Assembly: GCA_001599935.1 (NCBI GenBank)
Contig: BCIJ01000004.1
Span: forward strand, 140,180-204,179
Direction: 5' to 3'
DNA: 64,000 nucleotides
Source of the DNA: Holtermannia corniformis
Taxonomy: Eukaryota; Basidiomycota; Tremellomycetes; Holtermanniales
Made by a program: the position numbers and the translations under genes. The notes below the pieces were generated by a model. The model made no database searches. It was not told where the DNA came from and saw nothing but the letters and a program-made list of their open reading frames with translations. How positions within the stretch are numbered: position 1 is the first letter of the stretch; every line of letters starts with the position of its first letter. Below, in pieces: positions 25,801-41,302 of this stretch.

Positions 25801-26041
25801 CCCGAGAATCACACAAGGTTGGTCTAGATCCCAGCGCGTGTCATCCATCGTCTCACTCACATACCCCCCATGTGAACCCAAGCCCAACCCCGAACGGAAC
25901 CGACGCGCAAGGACTCACCTCGTCCCTCAACCGGGTCGCAAACCAGTCTGCAGCAAACTGCAGGACGTCTTGCGGCGCGTGCTGTCCGACATCACGCTCC
26001 AAGTCTGCCAAGAGCTGTCTGAGCTGTTGGTGTGCTGCCAT
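22899..26041 (-). CDS. PKR1: cAMP-dependent protein kinase regulatory subunit
   Basis: Holds PKA catalytic subunits inactive until cAMP binds. The ATG at 26041 opens the dimerisation/docking helix (MAAHQQLRQLLADLE, then DVLQFAADWFATRLRDE), which ends at a GAG|GTGAGT donor at about 25914. The next exon begins near 24340 (AVSRGNAAPGSSRK), so the first intron is about 1.57 kb. Then come a Ser/Pro/Gly-rich linker, the pseudosubstrate-type inhibitor site GRRTSVSAE (about 24010), cyclic-nucleotide domain A with FGELALMY-NAPRAAS (split by an intron) and domain B with FGELALLNRQNRAATV. The Glu codon of domain B is itself split by an intron (about 23128). Both ribose-binding Glu and phosphate-binding Arg are intact. 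Ends GLATR. Confidence 0.92.
24342..25914 (-). other. Very long first intron of PKR1
   Basis: About 1.57 kb against roughly 50-70 nt for most introns here. It has a GTGAGT donor at about 25914 and a TGTAG acceptor near 24343. No exon, transposon gene or tRNA was recognised in it. A 9-bp hairpin (CTTGAGG/CCTCAAG with GAA/TTC, 24745-24767) is present. Confidence 0.65.
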
Positions 26042-26313
26042 GGTGATGGTAGACTGGAGCCGTGGTGGATCGGTCAACGGGTGCTTTGGCTGACCGCAAG
26101 CAGTAACCGGCGATCACGCGTTCCTGGCGAGGCGAATCGGGGCGGGTCGAGTGGCAGCAAGAGTGGACGGGTACAGCGCAGTGAAATACATCTGAGGAGC
26201 ACAGAGTATGGAGATGATCACATGGGAAGCAGACCGAGACACAACCACCAGCACCACCGCTCATTGCACTGTATAAAGTCAGCCACCACCCTCTCACCCA
26301 ACCCCATGCAAAC

Positions 26314-28292
26314 TCACACAACGGGTCGCGGAAATCTATCATTACCACCCATCAGCACCGTCCTCGCTCCCATGTCCATATCCAGCCACTCACGCTTCTG
26401 GCTGTTGTGCACAAACGCAACCCTCGTCTTGTGCAGTTCACGCATCTTGGAGTCTGTAAAGTTCCGACCCATCTTCTTGGCCCACTTGGCCTCGCCTGCG
26501 TTCCGAGCCTTCATGACTTCCAACCCGGCGCCGTAGCCTCCATGACCGCCCTTGACGGGCACGAGCGCTTGGGTCGGGTCGTGCAGGCGTTTACGGACCT
26601 CGGCGACCTTGTTGCTGACGGTTGTGGACGTCGAGGCGTTGAGAGAGATGGGACGGAGGCGTTGCGAGTAGTACAGTTTGAGCGAGCGGTGGCCTAGGGT
26701 ACGGCCTGAAGCGAGTTGCAGGCTGAGACCGTCGGGCGCAAAGTTGGCACCGCCGTCGTGAGACTGGCGAGCGTTAGCGAGCTGCAGACCATGACGCGAG
26801 CGAGGTTCAAGCACAGTCGCAGATCGGGATGATCCCGACCTGGAACGACTCTATGAACCTCGCCAGCCCCCGGCGAAAGTGACTCACAATCTCGCTCAGG
26901 TCATCACTGTCGGCATCCGAGTCCGAGTCGGACTCCTCCTCCACAACCTCACCCTCCTCCTCTTGCTCTTCACCCTCTTCCAAATCCTCCCACTCCTCCT
27001 TCTCCTCCCTCTTCTTCCTCAACTTCTCCAACCTCCTCTCCCTCCTCCTCGCCCTCCTCAAATCTGCATCCGGATAACTCGATTCAAAGTTGTACCAATC
27101 GCTCAACTCCAACCGCTCGGCCTCGGTATCGTACGCGACCTTGCAATGAGATTTATCACGCATATGAGCGCGCACGGCCTCGAGCGAACTGAACTCGCGC
27201 CCGCCGTTCGGGCAGTATAGGCACGTGTTGGCGACGGCGATTTTCTCGCCGAGGTACGTGAGCAGCCCGGCGAGGTCTTCGAGGTAGTCTTGGTCCGGGA
27301 GGAAGAACGAGTGCGCGGTCGACATGTGCGCCATGTTGTTTGTGATCGAGGATGAGGCGACGGGGCAGAAGAGGCACGAGGTTGGCTTGATCTGGGCGCG
27401 GGCGGCAGCGAGACGAGCTTCGAACGACATGCCAACGTCGTCGTCGTCGTCTGCGTCCTCTTCCGCTTCCTCTTCCGGTTCAGCCTCGTCCTTGACATCA
27501 GCTGACTCGGTAACCACCGCCGGCGCAGCCGTCATCTCGACGTCAGCCGCTGCGGCTACCTCTGCCGGCTGGGCAAGCGCCACGACCTCCTCACGCTCAG
27601 AGCCCGACGGCCCCGCCGCATCACTCTCATAGTCACTAGCCTCCTCGGGCTCGAATTCTGGATCTGGCCCAGTCTTGACAGTCACAGGACGGTAGTGGGC
27701 CTCGCGCTCGCGGTGCTTTTTCGAGTTGACGTGGGAGCGGTAGGCGTTTTCGGTTGAGAATGCTTTACTGGGGCGTGTTAGCGTGTGGTGAAGAGTGGAG
27801 CAGAGGCGGCGATGCTTCGACGGTTCGAAGGGGAGCGGCCGCTAAGAGCGGCACTGGGGCATCGACAGAACGGCCAATTCGCCGACATACGGGCATCTTC
27901 GCGCAGGAGATACCGTAGAGCTGCTATTGATGGAGCGGAGACCGGTGAATGACAGCTGCCAACGAGAGCACAGCTCGGCACCCAGCTCGCAGGCATCGAT
28001 CCAAGGCGCACACTGACCTGCACGCTTCACACTGCATCCCTTTCGGATCCGGTCGGATCGCCAGCTGGTCCCTTCGTTCCGTCACCTTTTGGTTATACAC
28101 GGTCGCCGAGACTGGCGGCAGGGTTGCGACTCGACGCTGGGTAGCAGGATCAGCCGGTGGCAAAGACTGCTAGGGCCGGCAACGGACCTTCATGTTGTAC
28201 CTGTGCCAGTCTGACGCAAAGTGTGCGCGCTGCAGCGAGGGTTCTGAGAATGCGACGCAGCATGAGATGCAGGTGAACACGGGTTCGGACAT
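26314..28292 (-). CDS. REI1: Rei1-like 60S ribosome-maturation zinc-finger protein
   Basis: Cytoplasmic pre-60S factor (yeast Rei1/Reh1, human ZNF622) with four C2H2-type fingers. ATG 28292: MSEPVFTCISCCVAF is finger 1, ending DWHRYNMK. A 61-nt intron joins RRVATLPPVSATVYNQKV. Finger 2 starts CEAC and continues, after an intron, KAFSTENAYRSHVNSKKH. A long acidic linker precedes finger 3 (CLFCPVASSSI...HMSTAHSFFLPD) and finger 4 (CLYCPNGGREF...HMRDKSHCK). After a highly charged coiled region a final exon gives LQLASGRTLGHRSLKLYYSQRLRP, diagnostic of the family C-terminus. About 540 residues. Confidence 0.92.
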
Positions 28293-28668
28293 GGTGGTTG
28301 GGGAGGACTGGGAGGTCGTCAGCTCCTTTCTGCCAGGTTCTCTGATCGCGCTCTGCCACAAGAGTGTACGTACGGTGTGTATGATGCTCTCTGCTACTTT
28401 GTACTGCCGATGAGCTATGCACCGATGCCAACAACTCGCGGTACAGTGCTCTGACTTCGTTTGCTGGCGGCACTGAAATCTCATCGAGGCCGTCCACGTC
28501 ACTGCCACGTCATTATCAAACTGGCCACCACTATGAGCGCACTGTGCTGCTCGGTATTGTGTATGCTCGAGGGGGAAAGCAGTACAATAGCATGCCATCA
28601 CCATGCCAGTCGCACAGCACAGTATAGATATAGAGCGTAGCCAGGACGCAGACGAGCAGCGGACAGCC

Positions 28669-31236
28669 ATGGCTCTGCTGGCCAAGTTGAGCGTCGGAGA
28701 GCTCGAGCTCAAAGGAGATGCCGTCGGGTGCGTCGTGTGTCGAGTCAACATAGATGCGGCTGATGAAGCCATGTAGCGAAATTGAAGCAGGCGATCACGA
28801 GCTGGACGAACTGTCCAATGCAATCGCACAACTCATGACACGAGTCTACGGTCCGTCAACTCTGGCTGTAGCTTGGCTCAGGCTGATGTACGCTATAGAG
28901 ATCCAAGAGATCCGTCATTCCCCCACCCCATCCCAAGCCCTAGACGATCGAATCCAAGCACTCGACACGACGCTCGAAGCGCTCTCGCACCGTCTCACAG
29001 CCCTCACTGCCACCCTGTCGCATTGCCACACGATCAATGCAGCAGAATACGACGAGCGGGATTTCGGCGCAAGGTTGGAAACGGTTGAAGATGCTTGGAG
29101 GGATGCACTGGCGGAAGACGCGGTGCTGAGAGAGGAACTGAGGGAGGATCGGTGGTTGGTCGTGTTTCGGACGTGAGCCGGCTTGGTCGAGCGCCGGGCG
29201 TGGCTGATGGACTGGCAGAGCGGCAGAACAGGCGGACAACATGGTCGACTCGCTACAAAAGGCTATCAACCAGTGTAAAGTGCGTTGGTGACTGTCGCTT
29301 GCACGTGGGGAACCTACTAACATGCTTTTCAGGAATTCATCAAGGCAGTCAACAGTGCTGCGGCGTCTGAATCTAGTCTGGCGTCTGCGCGGATCGACCT
29401 CTCGCTCGCAGCGTTCGAGGCAGCTGAAAAGAGCTATGCAGCCAAGAAAAAGTGAGTCCGCGGATTAAGCGCTCCAAGCTAGCATGGATTCAACAGCACC
29501 GTGTGCGCGAACGGTCGTTGACCCTGTTCAACCACAGATTCTACGTCCCAAGCGTGACGAAAAGCCTGAGCATCTTGGACAAGGGGATCCGCGAGCGCGT
29601 GACCAAGAATGGCGAGACGTTGCGGCGGTGAGTCTGGTCGCGCGCCTCGAATCGGACAGAGCTGACGTGATACTAGCCACGCCGAGATGAAGCAGCGCTG
29701 GGCAGAGCTTCAGTCCCAGCTCCGAGCTGTAGACCAGGAACTGCCAGCTGCGCGGCATACGATCGCAGGTTTGCCGGGGCTCGCGCCGCATATGCTTGGT
29801 GCGGAGGAAGTCTTGACGAGCCCAGTGTTGTCGAATGACGGTTGGGACGAGGCGGCCGTACCAGCTCCGACTGCCAGCGCGCAGCGGACGCCGGTGGCGC
29901 CACACCGTACACCGGGCGCTCGACCATGGCTTTCCAGCGGTGGCTCCTCGACGTCGGATGCAGACCTTCAGCAAACCGTCTCGCCGCTTCAGCGAGTAAT
30001 AGGTCGCGTCTCGAATAGCCTAAGCCAATCAACCAATACGAATCGACGATCGGGTCCTCGATCGACCCTATCCCCCGATACGGCGGCGCTACGACGCCGT
30101 CCATCCTCTTCTGCTTTATCCGACGTGTCGCGCGCAACGGCCACGACGGGACAGGATACCGTGCGCGCCAGCAAACCGCGCTGGAATGCGTCGCCGAAAC
30201 CCGTCGTGCCCGAGCCCGAGCCGACAGCGACGATCAAGCCCAAGTCGGCCAGTAAGCGCCTGAGCTCGTTGTACAATGTGTTTGGCGGCGGTCTACGCCG
30301 TGCCTCGAGCCCCGCAACGTCTACCGCTTCGACTGTCGATTCCGCCCGACCGGCCAGTAAGTTGCCTGTGCGGAGCCCTCGGCGCGTCGTGTCGAGTACG
30401 ACGGTCAGTCGACCATTATCACCCGCGAGCTCGACGGCGTCGGGCGAGATCCCGCGCTTGACGATCCATAGTGCGTCAGGATATAGTCTGGCTTCTCGCT
30501 CGGGCTCGGGCTCGATCCCACCGGTCCCCGTCGTTCCTCCAGGCCTGCGATCGCCTCCAGCAAGCGCCAAAGGCTTTGAGCGCGCCAACGCGGCATATCT
30601 GCGCTCGAACATGATGACGCCTGAACCGGTGCTGAGGCAGCGTGCGGGCCAGATGCCCTTCTATACTGCTGCTGCGCCTCGGCAGCGTACCGTCTCGAAC
30701 GCATCTGGATCCAGCCTGGGTTTGAATCCCTCACAGAGCCGAACACCGTCCCGCCCATCTCTCGGCGCGGGTTCACGCGTCCCACCGTCTTCCTATCGAT
30801 CAACGACGCCGACGCCGTCCCGCTCCGGCGCAGCCACGCCTTCACGCTCGGGCGCCGCCACACCCTCTCAAGACCCACATAGGGCATTCATCCCCAACCC
30901 GCGCGATCCACTAGACTGCGAGGTCGCACGCATCATCGCGGCCCACCCTGGCGATCTCTACGTCGAGCGCACGGATCCGCCTCTACGCGCCAACATGCTC
31001 AAGCCAGACGGCGGTGAATGGAAGGGCGAGTATATCTTCGCGACAGGTGGTACGGGCAGGGTCAAACCTGTGCAGTGTAGGCTGTTGGAACTGGCCAAAG
31101 TCCAAAAGGGCGATACGAGGCGGAGTAGAAAGGTCATGGTTAGGGTTGCGGGAGGTCAGTACTGCTTCTCGGGGTGAGGTGAGGTTGACGACGTGCAGTT
31201 TGGGTCGAGCTCTCGAGTCATCTTGCGAAACTTTGA
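28669..31236 (+). CDS. Kar9-like microtubule protein with C-terminal GAS2/GAR domain
   Basis: Links microtubules to cortical or spindle-pole partners (yeast Kar9; GAS2 domain binds microtubules). ATG 28669 (MALLAKLSVGELELK). The N-terminal half is helical: ALDTTLEALSHRLTAL, then REDRWLVVFRT, MVDSLQKAINQ and SLSILDKGIRERV, as in the Kar9 domain, spread over about seven exons. A long Ser/Pro/Thr-rich disordered region (29830-30890) with many S-P, basic and TPSRSGAA repeats follows. The C-terminal GAS2 domain starts DPLDCEVARIIAAHPGDLYVE and has VQCRLLELAKVQK and RRSRKVMVRVAG, then after a last 46-nt intron VWVELSSHLAKL and TGA at 31234-31236. About 740 residues. Confidence 0.85.
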
Positions 31237-31397
31237 GGCTGCTTGGAATCTTTTGATGACTACGCAACGGCGCCCACGGCAGGGAGATGACGCCGTAACG
31301 CTTGGCAGAGTCGCAACATGACAACGGTGGTCATGGGATCACACGCGATAGTTGTACAACACTGCATGCCATGTACCGGGCCAACGCGGCCAGAGCT

Positions 31398-32310
31398 CTA
31401 ATCCTCGTCATCTCGCATCTCGGCCAAAAGCTGCAACGTGCCGTTCCACAGCGTCATGACGTCTGCTTCCCAGCTCTGCGAACTGGCCGTGATGACTTGC
31501 GGTAGCGGTGGGCCGGTCCCGGGTAGTGCCTCACCGTGGAATCGACCGTACGGTCTTGCCCACGCTAGCAGTGTTTGCCGTGCCGTCAGGATGATGGATT
31601 TCAGTCGAATCCTACAGGGGCGCAGGTCAGCGCCTCGTTCGTTGACGGACTAAACCGGCCACATACTGCTCCGTCATGTCGACGCTGCCTGCCAGTTTCA
31701 TCGGTACACCAATCTCCCTGCGTGGAACCCAGATCCGGCCGCGAAGGACGGCTTGCCAGCCTTTATCGACTAGACGGAGGAACCGGAGCGTGTCCCGGAT
31801 AGCGGGCTCTGGCGACTGCGCTTGCGCGGGGTCGTCAAGGGGTAGCGTGACGCTAGAGATGTAGCGTGGGATACCAGACGATAGCGAGAGCAGATATGCC
31901 GTGCGCGTCGGGGCATAGCGCTGCGTTGGGGGGATCTGCAGGATGACGGTCAGGATCGGATGGAGGCGCAATATCAGGTCGGGCAGGTTGATCAACGCCC
32001 TGCGTATGGTGTATCAGCTTCAACACCCGTGATAATAGGGATGCACTGACTTTTTCTTGTGGTCCCTTTCGAGCTCTAACAGGCGTTCATCGAGCCAGGT
32101 GATCAAGCGCTGATACTGTCGAGCCGTGAGATCGACCAAGAGCTTTGAACGGTCGATCTCGGACTCGGCGTCGGAGCCGGGATCCGAGTCTCGGTGCGCT
32201 GTAGGGCGTATAAAGCCGCCTGCGGATGGCATGGTCCGCTCAACATGTTGGCCGACGTTCATGGTGCGAGTCTGTGCGGTGATCGGTGACGTAAAGCTGA
32301 CCTGTTTCAT
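31398..32310 (-). CDS. Unrecognised conserved-looking protein, three exons
   Basis: ATG 32310 (MKQVSFTSPITAQ). Exon 1 ends DERLLELERDHKKK, and exon 2 reads ALINLPDLILRLHPILTVILQ to SVDMTEQ. A GTATGT donor in phase 2 (about 31660) joins IRLKSIILTARQTLLAWARPYG, ending LLAEMRDDED at 31398. About 265 residues, largely helical, no transmembrane segment. I recognise no family. Head-to-head with the XPD gene (236 bp between starts), so the two share a promoter region. Confidence 0.7.
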
Positions 32311-32546
32311 GTGACTCGAAGGCTTGAGAATGACGTGTACATCCAGCAGCTGACAATCGCTCGCTAGGAGCTTGCTACGATCCGCACTTGTTCAGCAACG
32401 GTATCCTCACTCCAACACACTCTGAAACGGAGATAGCGCGCGAGGCCAACGTGCAGACGCTCTGCATCGTTCTGTCAAAGGTGCTGGAGACCCCGGCGTG
32501 ACGCTCCGAGTCAGAACAGCGACCGATTGAGAGCTTGCCACCCGAC

Positions 32547-35945
<3,399 letters not shown>

Positions 35946-36034
35946 ATAGGGTAGCTATGCAGAGCGCCGCTGCCTCTTCGTAAAGTGAATGGTGTTGCCG
36001 AGGGTTATACATGTGCAGATACAATGCTGAGGGT

Positions 36035-36668
36035 TTAGAAGGACGCGACCTGCTTGGGTTCGTCTCGGCTGGCGTAGAACTGGGAATGTCAGTGGGAGTC
36101 TGGGGACACGAGGTACTCACCTTGTCGAGAAAAGTGACAGGTGGGGCTGCAAAAGTCTTCATCAGTTTGCCTAGGTCTCGTCCACAGCCGGAGCGTACCA
36201 GGGTCCTGCAAGCTGTCAGCAGAACGCCATCATTCATCCCTAGCCAAACTCACATCATACTTTTTGAACCAGTGCATCAGGTGGGGCTGTACAAGCTCGT
36301 CAACCCCCAGCTCAGACGAGCTCTGCACGACCAACGCACCTCCTGCTTCCAGCAGTTCATCGTCTCCTGGTACTCTTGCTGGTTCTTGAACAGCAGCAAG
36401 TCGATCACGTTCAAATCGGTAATGTGCCTGTTCTTCTCAAAGTCCTCACGGATCTTGAGCCGGATCTGGGATGGCGAGACGTTGAGAGCGTACAGGGCCA
36501 CAATCTCGGGAGCCTGAGTAGAGTCAGGAGGCGCTATAGAGGGGAGGCGCAGAAACAGCGTACGGAGCGGTACCAGTCGCGGTATGCCTGGATGGACCGT
36601 TTGCGGGCCTCGGCAAACGAGCCAGAGGTCGAGCTGATGCGTGCCAAGCGTGCAGGGATGGTCGTCAT
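36035..36668 (-). CDS. NADH:ubiquinone oxidoreductase LYR subunit NDUFA6 (B14)
   Basis: Accessory complex I subunit of the mitochondrial inner membrane arm, LYR family, binding acyl carrier protein. ATG 36668 (MTTIPARLARISS). RKRSIQAYRDWYR is the LYR-type helix. After an intron comes LYALNVSPSQIRLKIREDFEKN, then ITDLNVIDLLLFKNQQEYQET, NCWKQE | PHLMHWFKK (intron), and PPVTFLDK | FYASRDEP (intron), all matching the family order. Stop at 36035. Short (about 140 residues), as expected. Its presence shows that the organism keeps respiratory complex I. Confidence 0.88.
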
Positions 36669-36838
36669 GGTGCTTGGGGTGACTTGGAGTGCAGCAACAA
36701 CGCAAGCAAGGCAGCAGGTAACGCACGGGATATAAGTGGTCTCGGTGATTCGTAGGGGGTTAAGCGGGCAACTTTAAACTGGTCAAGTGGCATCCCAATG
36801 CAAGCAATTCATCCAATCAAGAAATGGGGTAGCGAGGC

Positions 36839-39017
36839 TTAGAATCGTCGAGCACTCGGTTTGCTCGCGAACCCTGCTCGTGGGATCAAGCCGGTCCCAC
36901 TCGACTTGACAGGCGATAGTGACGACGGGATCACGCCATCCCCGCTCTGCGCGGATGTCACACTGCTTCTTCCAACCAGCCACAAGCAGACTCACCGCCA
37001 TAATCGAGTCCCACTGGAACGCGGGTGCAGCACCACCAAACAGCCTGCGCTTCTTCTTCTTCTCGTGAGGCTCTTCTGCCGGCTGGGTGGGCGGAGGCGG
37101 CAAAGGTTCCGGCACGCTCTCGTCGACGTCCTCGATGGCTTTCCGCTTACTAGCAGCCTTGCGTGCTTTGACGGGCTGAGCGTCGGCATTGATCTCGCTC
37201 GAGTCTTTGAGAGCAGCCTTGGCTCTTTTGTGTTTCGGCGCTCGTGCTGCGTCTGATTCGGTGTCGCTGGCGACGGCTTCAGGCTGGGGGCTGTCAGCTG
37301 TGAATGAACAATCTGACAAGCCGCGAGACTGACGGCTGGTGAAGGCCGCTTCTTCTTCCTCGGCGGTGGCGCCGGCTCATCGCTCTCTTCCGCTTCGACA
37401 AGAGCAGCTTTACGAGGCTGCGCAAGCTCTGTCAGTCATGTCTGGCAGTTGAACGACGACAAACCTTGGTCTTGGTTGCAGCTGGTTCAGCGACCGCTTT
37501 GACAGCCTTCTTCTTCAGTGCCACGACCGGCGCTTCAGCATCTGAAGATGCCTGCGTGAGGTGCTGTGACGCCGCGAGAGCCTCTTTCGCCCGTTTGGCC
37601 TTGGCAACCGCCTTGGCCGCTGTCGCCCGCAGAGACTCGACCTCTTCCTACGCATCGATCAGTCACGCCCCATCACGCCCACGCGAAACGGACCTCCAGA
37701 GTGGCAACACGATCCCTGTCCGTACCCGCTTCGCGCAGCTGCGCGCGCAAAGCCTTTTCCTTATCCCGCGCAGTCTTCCGCGCGTCCTCGAGTGCCTCCT
37801 GGACCTCTTTCAGCTCGTCCGTGCGCGATTCCAACTCGGCCTTGGCCTTGCGCAAAGACGTGTGCAGCTCCTTCTTGGCCGCGTCAAGCTACAGCGATGC
37901 GGTTCAGCTCTCATCCGTGCTGAACGCCAACACACGCACCGATCCGTCCTTGCCCTTTTCCTGCTGCACCCAACCCTCGAGCTCATCCTTGAGCTCCTTC
38001 TCACGCAACTTCGTAGTCTTGATCGTAGCCTCCAGACCCGGCACTTTGGCCGCCAAGCGATCGGCAGAGGTCGCGGCCTCTTGAGACACGCGCAACTCTG
38101 TTTGAGCCGTCGCGAGTGCCTTTTCAGACGCTGCGTGCGTGGATCGGAGGCTCTCGAGGGCAGACTGGGCTTCTTTCAGCTGCCTCAGGTGTGTAGATTG
38201 AGTCTGAGAGCTGGATGCGGATGCAGATCGCTGTACGATAGCTGTCAATTGATGCCGGGACGATGGGAGGGGTTGGACCAACCTCGGCCCGTACAAGCAG
38301 ATGATCCTTCTCTTCCAAGTCAGCCGCCAATGCATCCTCTCGCGATTTGAACAGTGAAAGCTTGTGATCACGCATGACTTGTACCCATCAGCTTGGCCGC
38401 TGCGATCGAGAACTCACGCTTTGCCTCCTCGCTTTGCACGAGTCGGTGCTCCAGCTCGGCAATCTGCACCTGCTCCTGTGCGAGCGCTAGTAAAGCCTTT
38501 TGCTGCACGTATAGCGAGTGCAGATTAAGCTATACAGGTGGTATCAGCCCCTCATCTCCGAGCACGTCAAGCAAACCTGCTGACCTCGTCCCGCATCGCC
38601 TCGCCCTCCTTGCGACACCGTACAAGCTCAGCCTCCCACCGCTTCGCATGAGCCTGCAGTTTCTCCCGCTCGGCAAGATGCCTGTCGGTGTCCGCCTTCA
38701 AACCCGCCTGAAGCGCCTTTAATGCATCTTGCGTCGTCACCAGGTCCGATTTCGCAGTCTTGAGCGAGGCCTCGAGCGACGTGACTTCAGACTTGAACTT
38801 TCTCTGTACGTCGTCCCATCGTCAGCAGCATGTGTGGCGTGGAGGGTGGGCATACCTCGGTCGCATGGCCCTTGCGGACGAGCTCGGTCACTTGGTTCTC
38901 GAGGTTCTTGACTTTGGCTCGTGTCGGACCGGGCGTCTCGGGAGCTTCCTCGATATAGTATGAAGCGGCTGATACGGACGGCGCGATGCTGCGTTTGGGT
39001 GGAGTCCGGGTGATCAT
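36839..39017 (-). CDS. Long coiled-coil protein with basic C-terminus
   Basis: ATG 39017 (MITRTPPKRSIAPSV). Heptad-rich segments run through almost all exons: KVKNLENQVTELVRK, SLEASLKTAKSDLVT, ALQAGLKADTDRHLAE, LRQLKEAQSALESLR, KELKDELEGWVQQEK, KEVQEALEDARKTARD. The C-terminal third is Lys/Arg/Pro-rich (HKRAKAALKD, EEPHEKKKKRRLFGG) with nuclear-localisation-like clusters. The last exon, after a GTGAGT...GCGCAG intron, has LSPVKSSGTGLIPRAG and ends SARRF. One S-P-x-K site could be a CDK target. About 600 residues. Reads like a chromosome, kinetochore or spindle-pole scaffold, but no family was identified. Confidence 0.7.
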
Positions 39018-39087
39018 GGTGATGGTAGCAAGCAAGAATCAAGGTGCTTGTTGACATCTCGAACTCAGGCACGGTCGCTTTACGGAA

Positions 39088-41092
39088 CTAATTATCGTGG
39101 GCGCGCGAGAGGTTCTCAATCACCTTGTCGACATCGATCCGAGCCTGTGGTCGGTCCGGTCTCACGAGCGGTGCTTCGCCCCGGGTCGCACGCCAGCGAT
39201 TCGTAATGTCGTACACTTCTTGATCGGTCAACGCGCTGCAGCAATGTCAGCTACCGCAGACCACCGCGCGTGCGTCAAACTTGCCTGAAGTCGCGCAGCC
39301 AACGCTCTGAGAACTCCCAGTTGCGATGATCGAGCGTATCGTCGCCGTGGATTCGGCACTGCGGATCCCATCAGCCATGCTCGCGCGCTCTGCGAGGCCG
39401 AGTGGTAACTCACATCAGTGATCATCAGTTGAATGGCTTCAATCAAGTCGTATTTCCCTGTTCCAGTCAACACTGATGCAGACCTGCCGATCATGTCACT
39501 GACCTCGGTACGTGATCATCTTCTCGCGGATGACGGGGAACACGACGCCGTCGATCGCGTGCTCGTGTGGTAGCCCGCGCTGCATACCGGTTGGATGCAG
39601 CGAAGACGGGAGATTGTATGATGGGTCGGCTCGATAGCTGCGCCGTCAGTATTGGAACGGATAAGGCAACCACCCACTTGTTGAGGTGGTACGATATAAG
39701 CTACGATCCAGCACGATCAGCCTCATACTCACGTTGACCAAAACACTGACCACTAGTGCCTCCTGCATCCGATCCCCGCCTTGGCCAATCGCAATCGCAT
39801 CCGCCATCTTGGCCTGCATGTCCTGCGTGATGATCCCGCTCGGTGTGGCGTTGGCCGCGTGCAGGGCTTCTCTGAGCAACTGGCGCTGCTGCGTCCATGC
39901 ATCAGGTGGGGTGTTGACGACCGGTGTGTGCTGGTACGATAGCGAAGGTGAGGCTGAAGATGTTCGTGACGGTCCGGCGGCCGCTGGCGTGACGAGGGGT
40001 GGTAGCTGGTTGCTGTACTGGGCATGGTGGGGTGTGTACGACTGCTCGAACGATGATGGGCCCCGGCTGGTTATTGAAGTCGATGCAATCGGCGGCGGCG
40101 GGAGTCCCTGTGGGATATCAAGACTATAGTAGCCCTGCCGCGCCGTCGCTGTCGCAGGTGGGGACGGCCCTGTGCTGTGCTCCAACCCCGCAGGCGAGCG
40201 CGAAGACGACGCAACAGCGTTGCCAGGGAACAAGTTGGCATACTGGCCCGGCTCGTACGAAGCACTGTCGACCCGGTGACGTTTTGATGGCGGTGGAGAG
40301 GCCGAAGCCGTGCTTGCGCCTTTACGCCGTCGCTTGCCTGCACCTTCGCCGACCGGTGGTTTCAGACCTGGAGGTGGGTTCTCTTGCTGTGCTTCTTGAG
40401 CCCGCTTGAGCGCTATAAACGCCTCGGACGCCGTGTCCGTGTCGGCGCGGGTCAAGATGTCGTCCAGACCGTCAGACGTCAAGCCTAAGCGGGGAAGAAC
40501 CGAGCCCATGCCTGCCAATCTTGTCAGTCTCGCAAAGCTTTGGAGGCGCGCACCTTCGCCAATAAAGCCGGCCATGGTGTTGAGCATCGCGCGGAGATCC
40601 GCATTCTCTTTGAGCAGGTTCCGCACGACGAGCGTCATGAGCTCGTGTCGTTCGCCACGGTCTGCAGACAACAGCTCGACCTTGATCTCGAGGTCGCGAA
40701 CCTGACGAGTCAGACGGTTCTCTTCGTCTTGCATCACGTAGCTCACATATTTCTATCGACGCGCTTAGCTTTGCTCAACGTCTACGGCACGCCAACTGAC
40801 CTGCTTCCTCTGCCGAAACTCGCGCTGAGCGATCCGGTTCTGCGCCTTTCTTGTCGCCGAGCTGGTCACGGATCAGCGGTGCAAGAAGGGTACGACCGCT
40901 TGGGCACGCGCACTGACCTCGCGCCCTTGTCGCCTCCGGATGAAGCGCCGTCGTCCTGCCAAGATCAGTGTGTCAGCGGACGCAAGTGGTTTCATGTCAG
41001 CAACCCGACGGACGATGGCGACCGGGCGGCGGGAGAAGCCAGACACTTGCCTCTTCGAACCGATCGTCGTTGTGCGCTGCGCTGCCGCTCAT
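39088..41092 (-). CDS. bZIP transcription factor with C-terminal DUF3425-like domain
   Basis: DNA-binding nuclear protein. ATG 41092 (MSGSAAHNDDRFEE). The basic region KAQNRIAQREFRQRKQ has the Asn and Arg spacing of the bZIP signature. It is followed after an intron by a leucine-zipper-like helix (LTRQVRDLEIKVELL). A long Pro/Ser/Gln-rich segment (about 40500-39900) precedes the C-terminal domain with ALVVSVLVN, YNLPSSLHPTGMQR, DGVVFPVIREKMI, YDLIEAIQLMI and DHRNWEFSERWLRDF, as in fungal bZIP proteins with DUF3425. Ends SRAHDN at 39088. Intron 1 appears to be a GC-AG intron. About 560 residues. Confidence 0.85.
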
Positions 41093-41302
41093 GAGAAGCT
41101 GCCCTGATGGATGCCAAGACGCGGTAGACAGCTGCAGTTACCGCACCGACAGCACGAGCTTGCTCTCGCCGGCGGCCGCGCGAACTGCCACTAGGCGGCT
41201 GAGAATGGCCGTTAGGCGCACTGCAACGCGGTGTAGGCATGTGCATAGGATCGCACCGTAAAGTCGATTGCGGCACAGACAAGCGACAGCCGCACCAGGA
41301 GA

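Noticed and set aside
26314..26350. Frameshift at the Rei1 C-terminus
   Set aside because: Another frame reads DFRDPL near the end, but without an alignment the natural C-terminus cannot be decided; the simple stop was kept.
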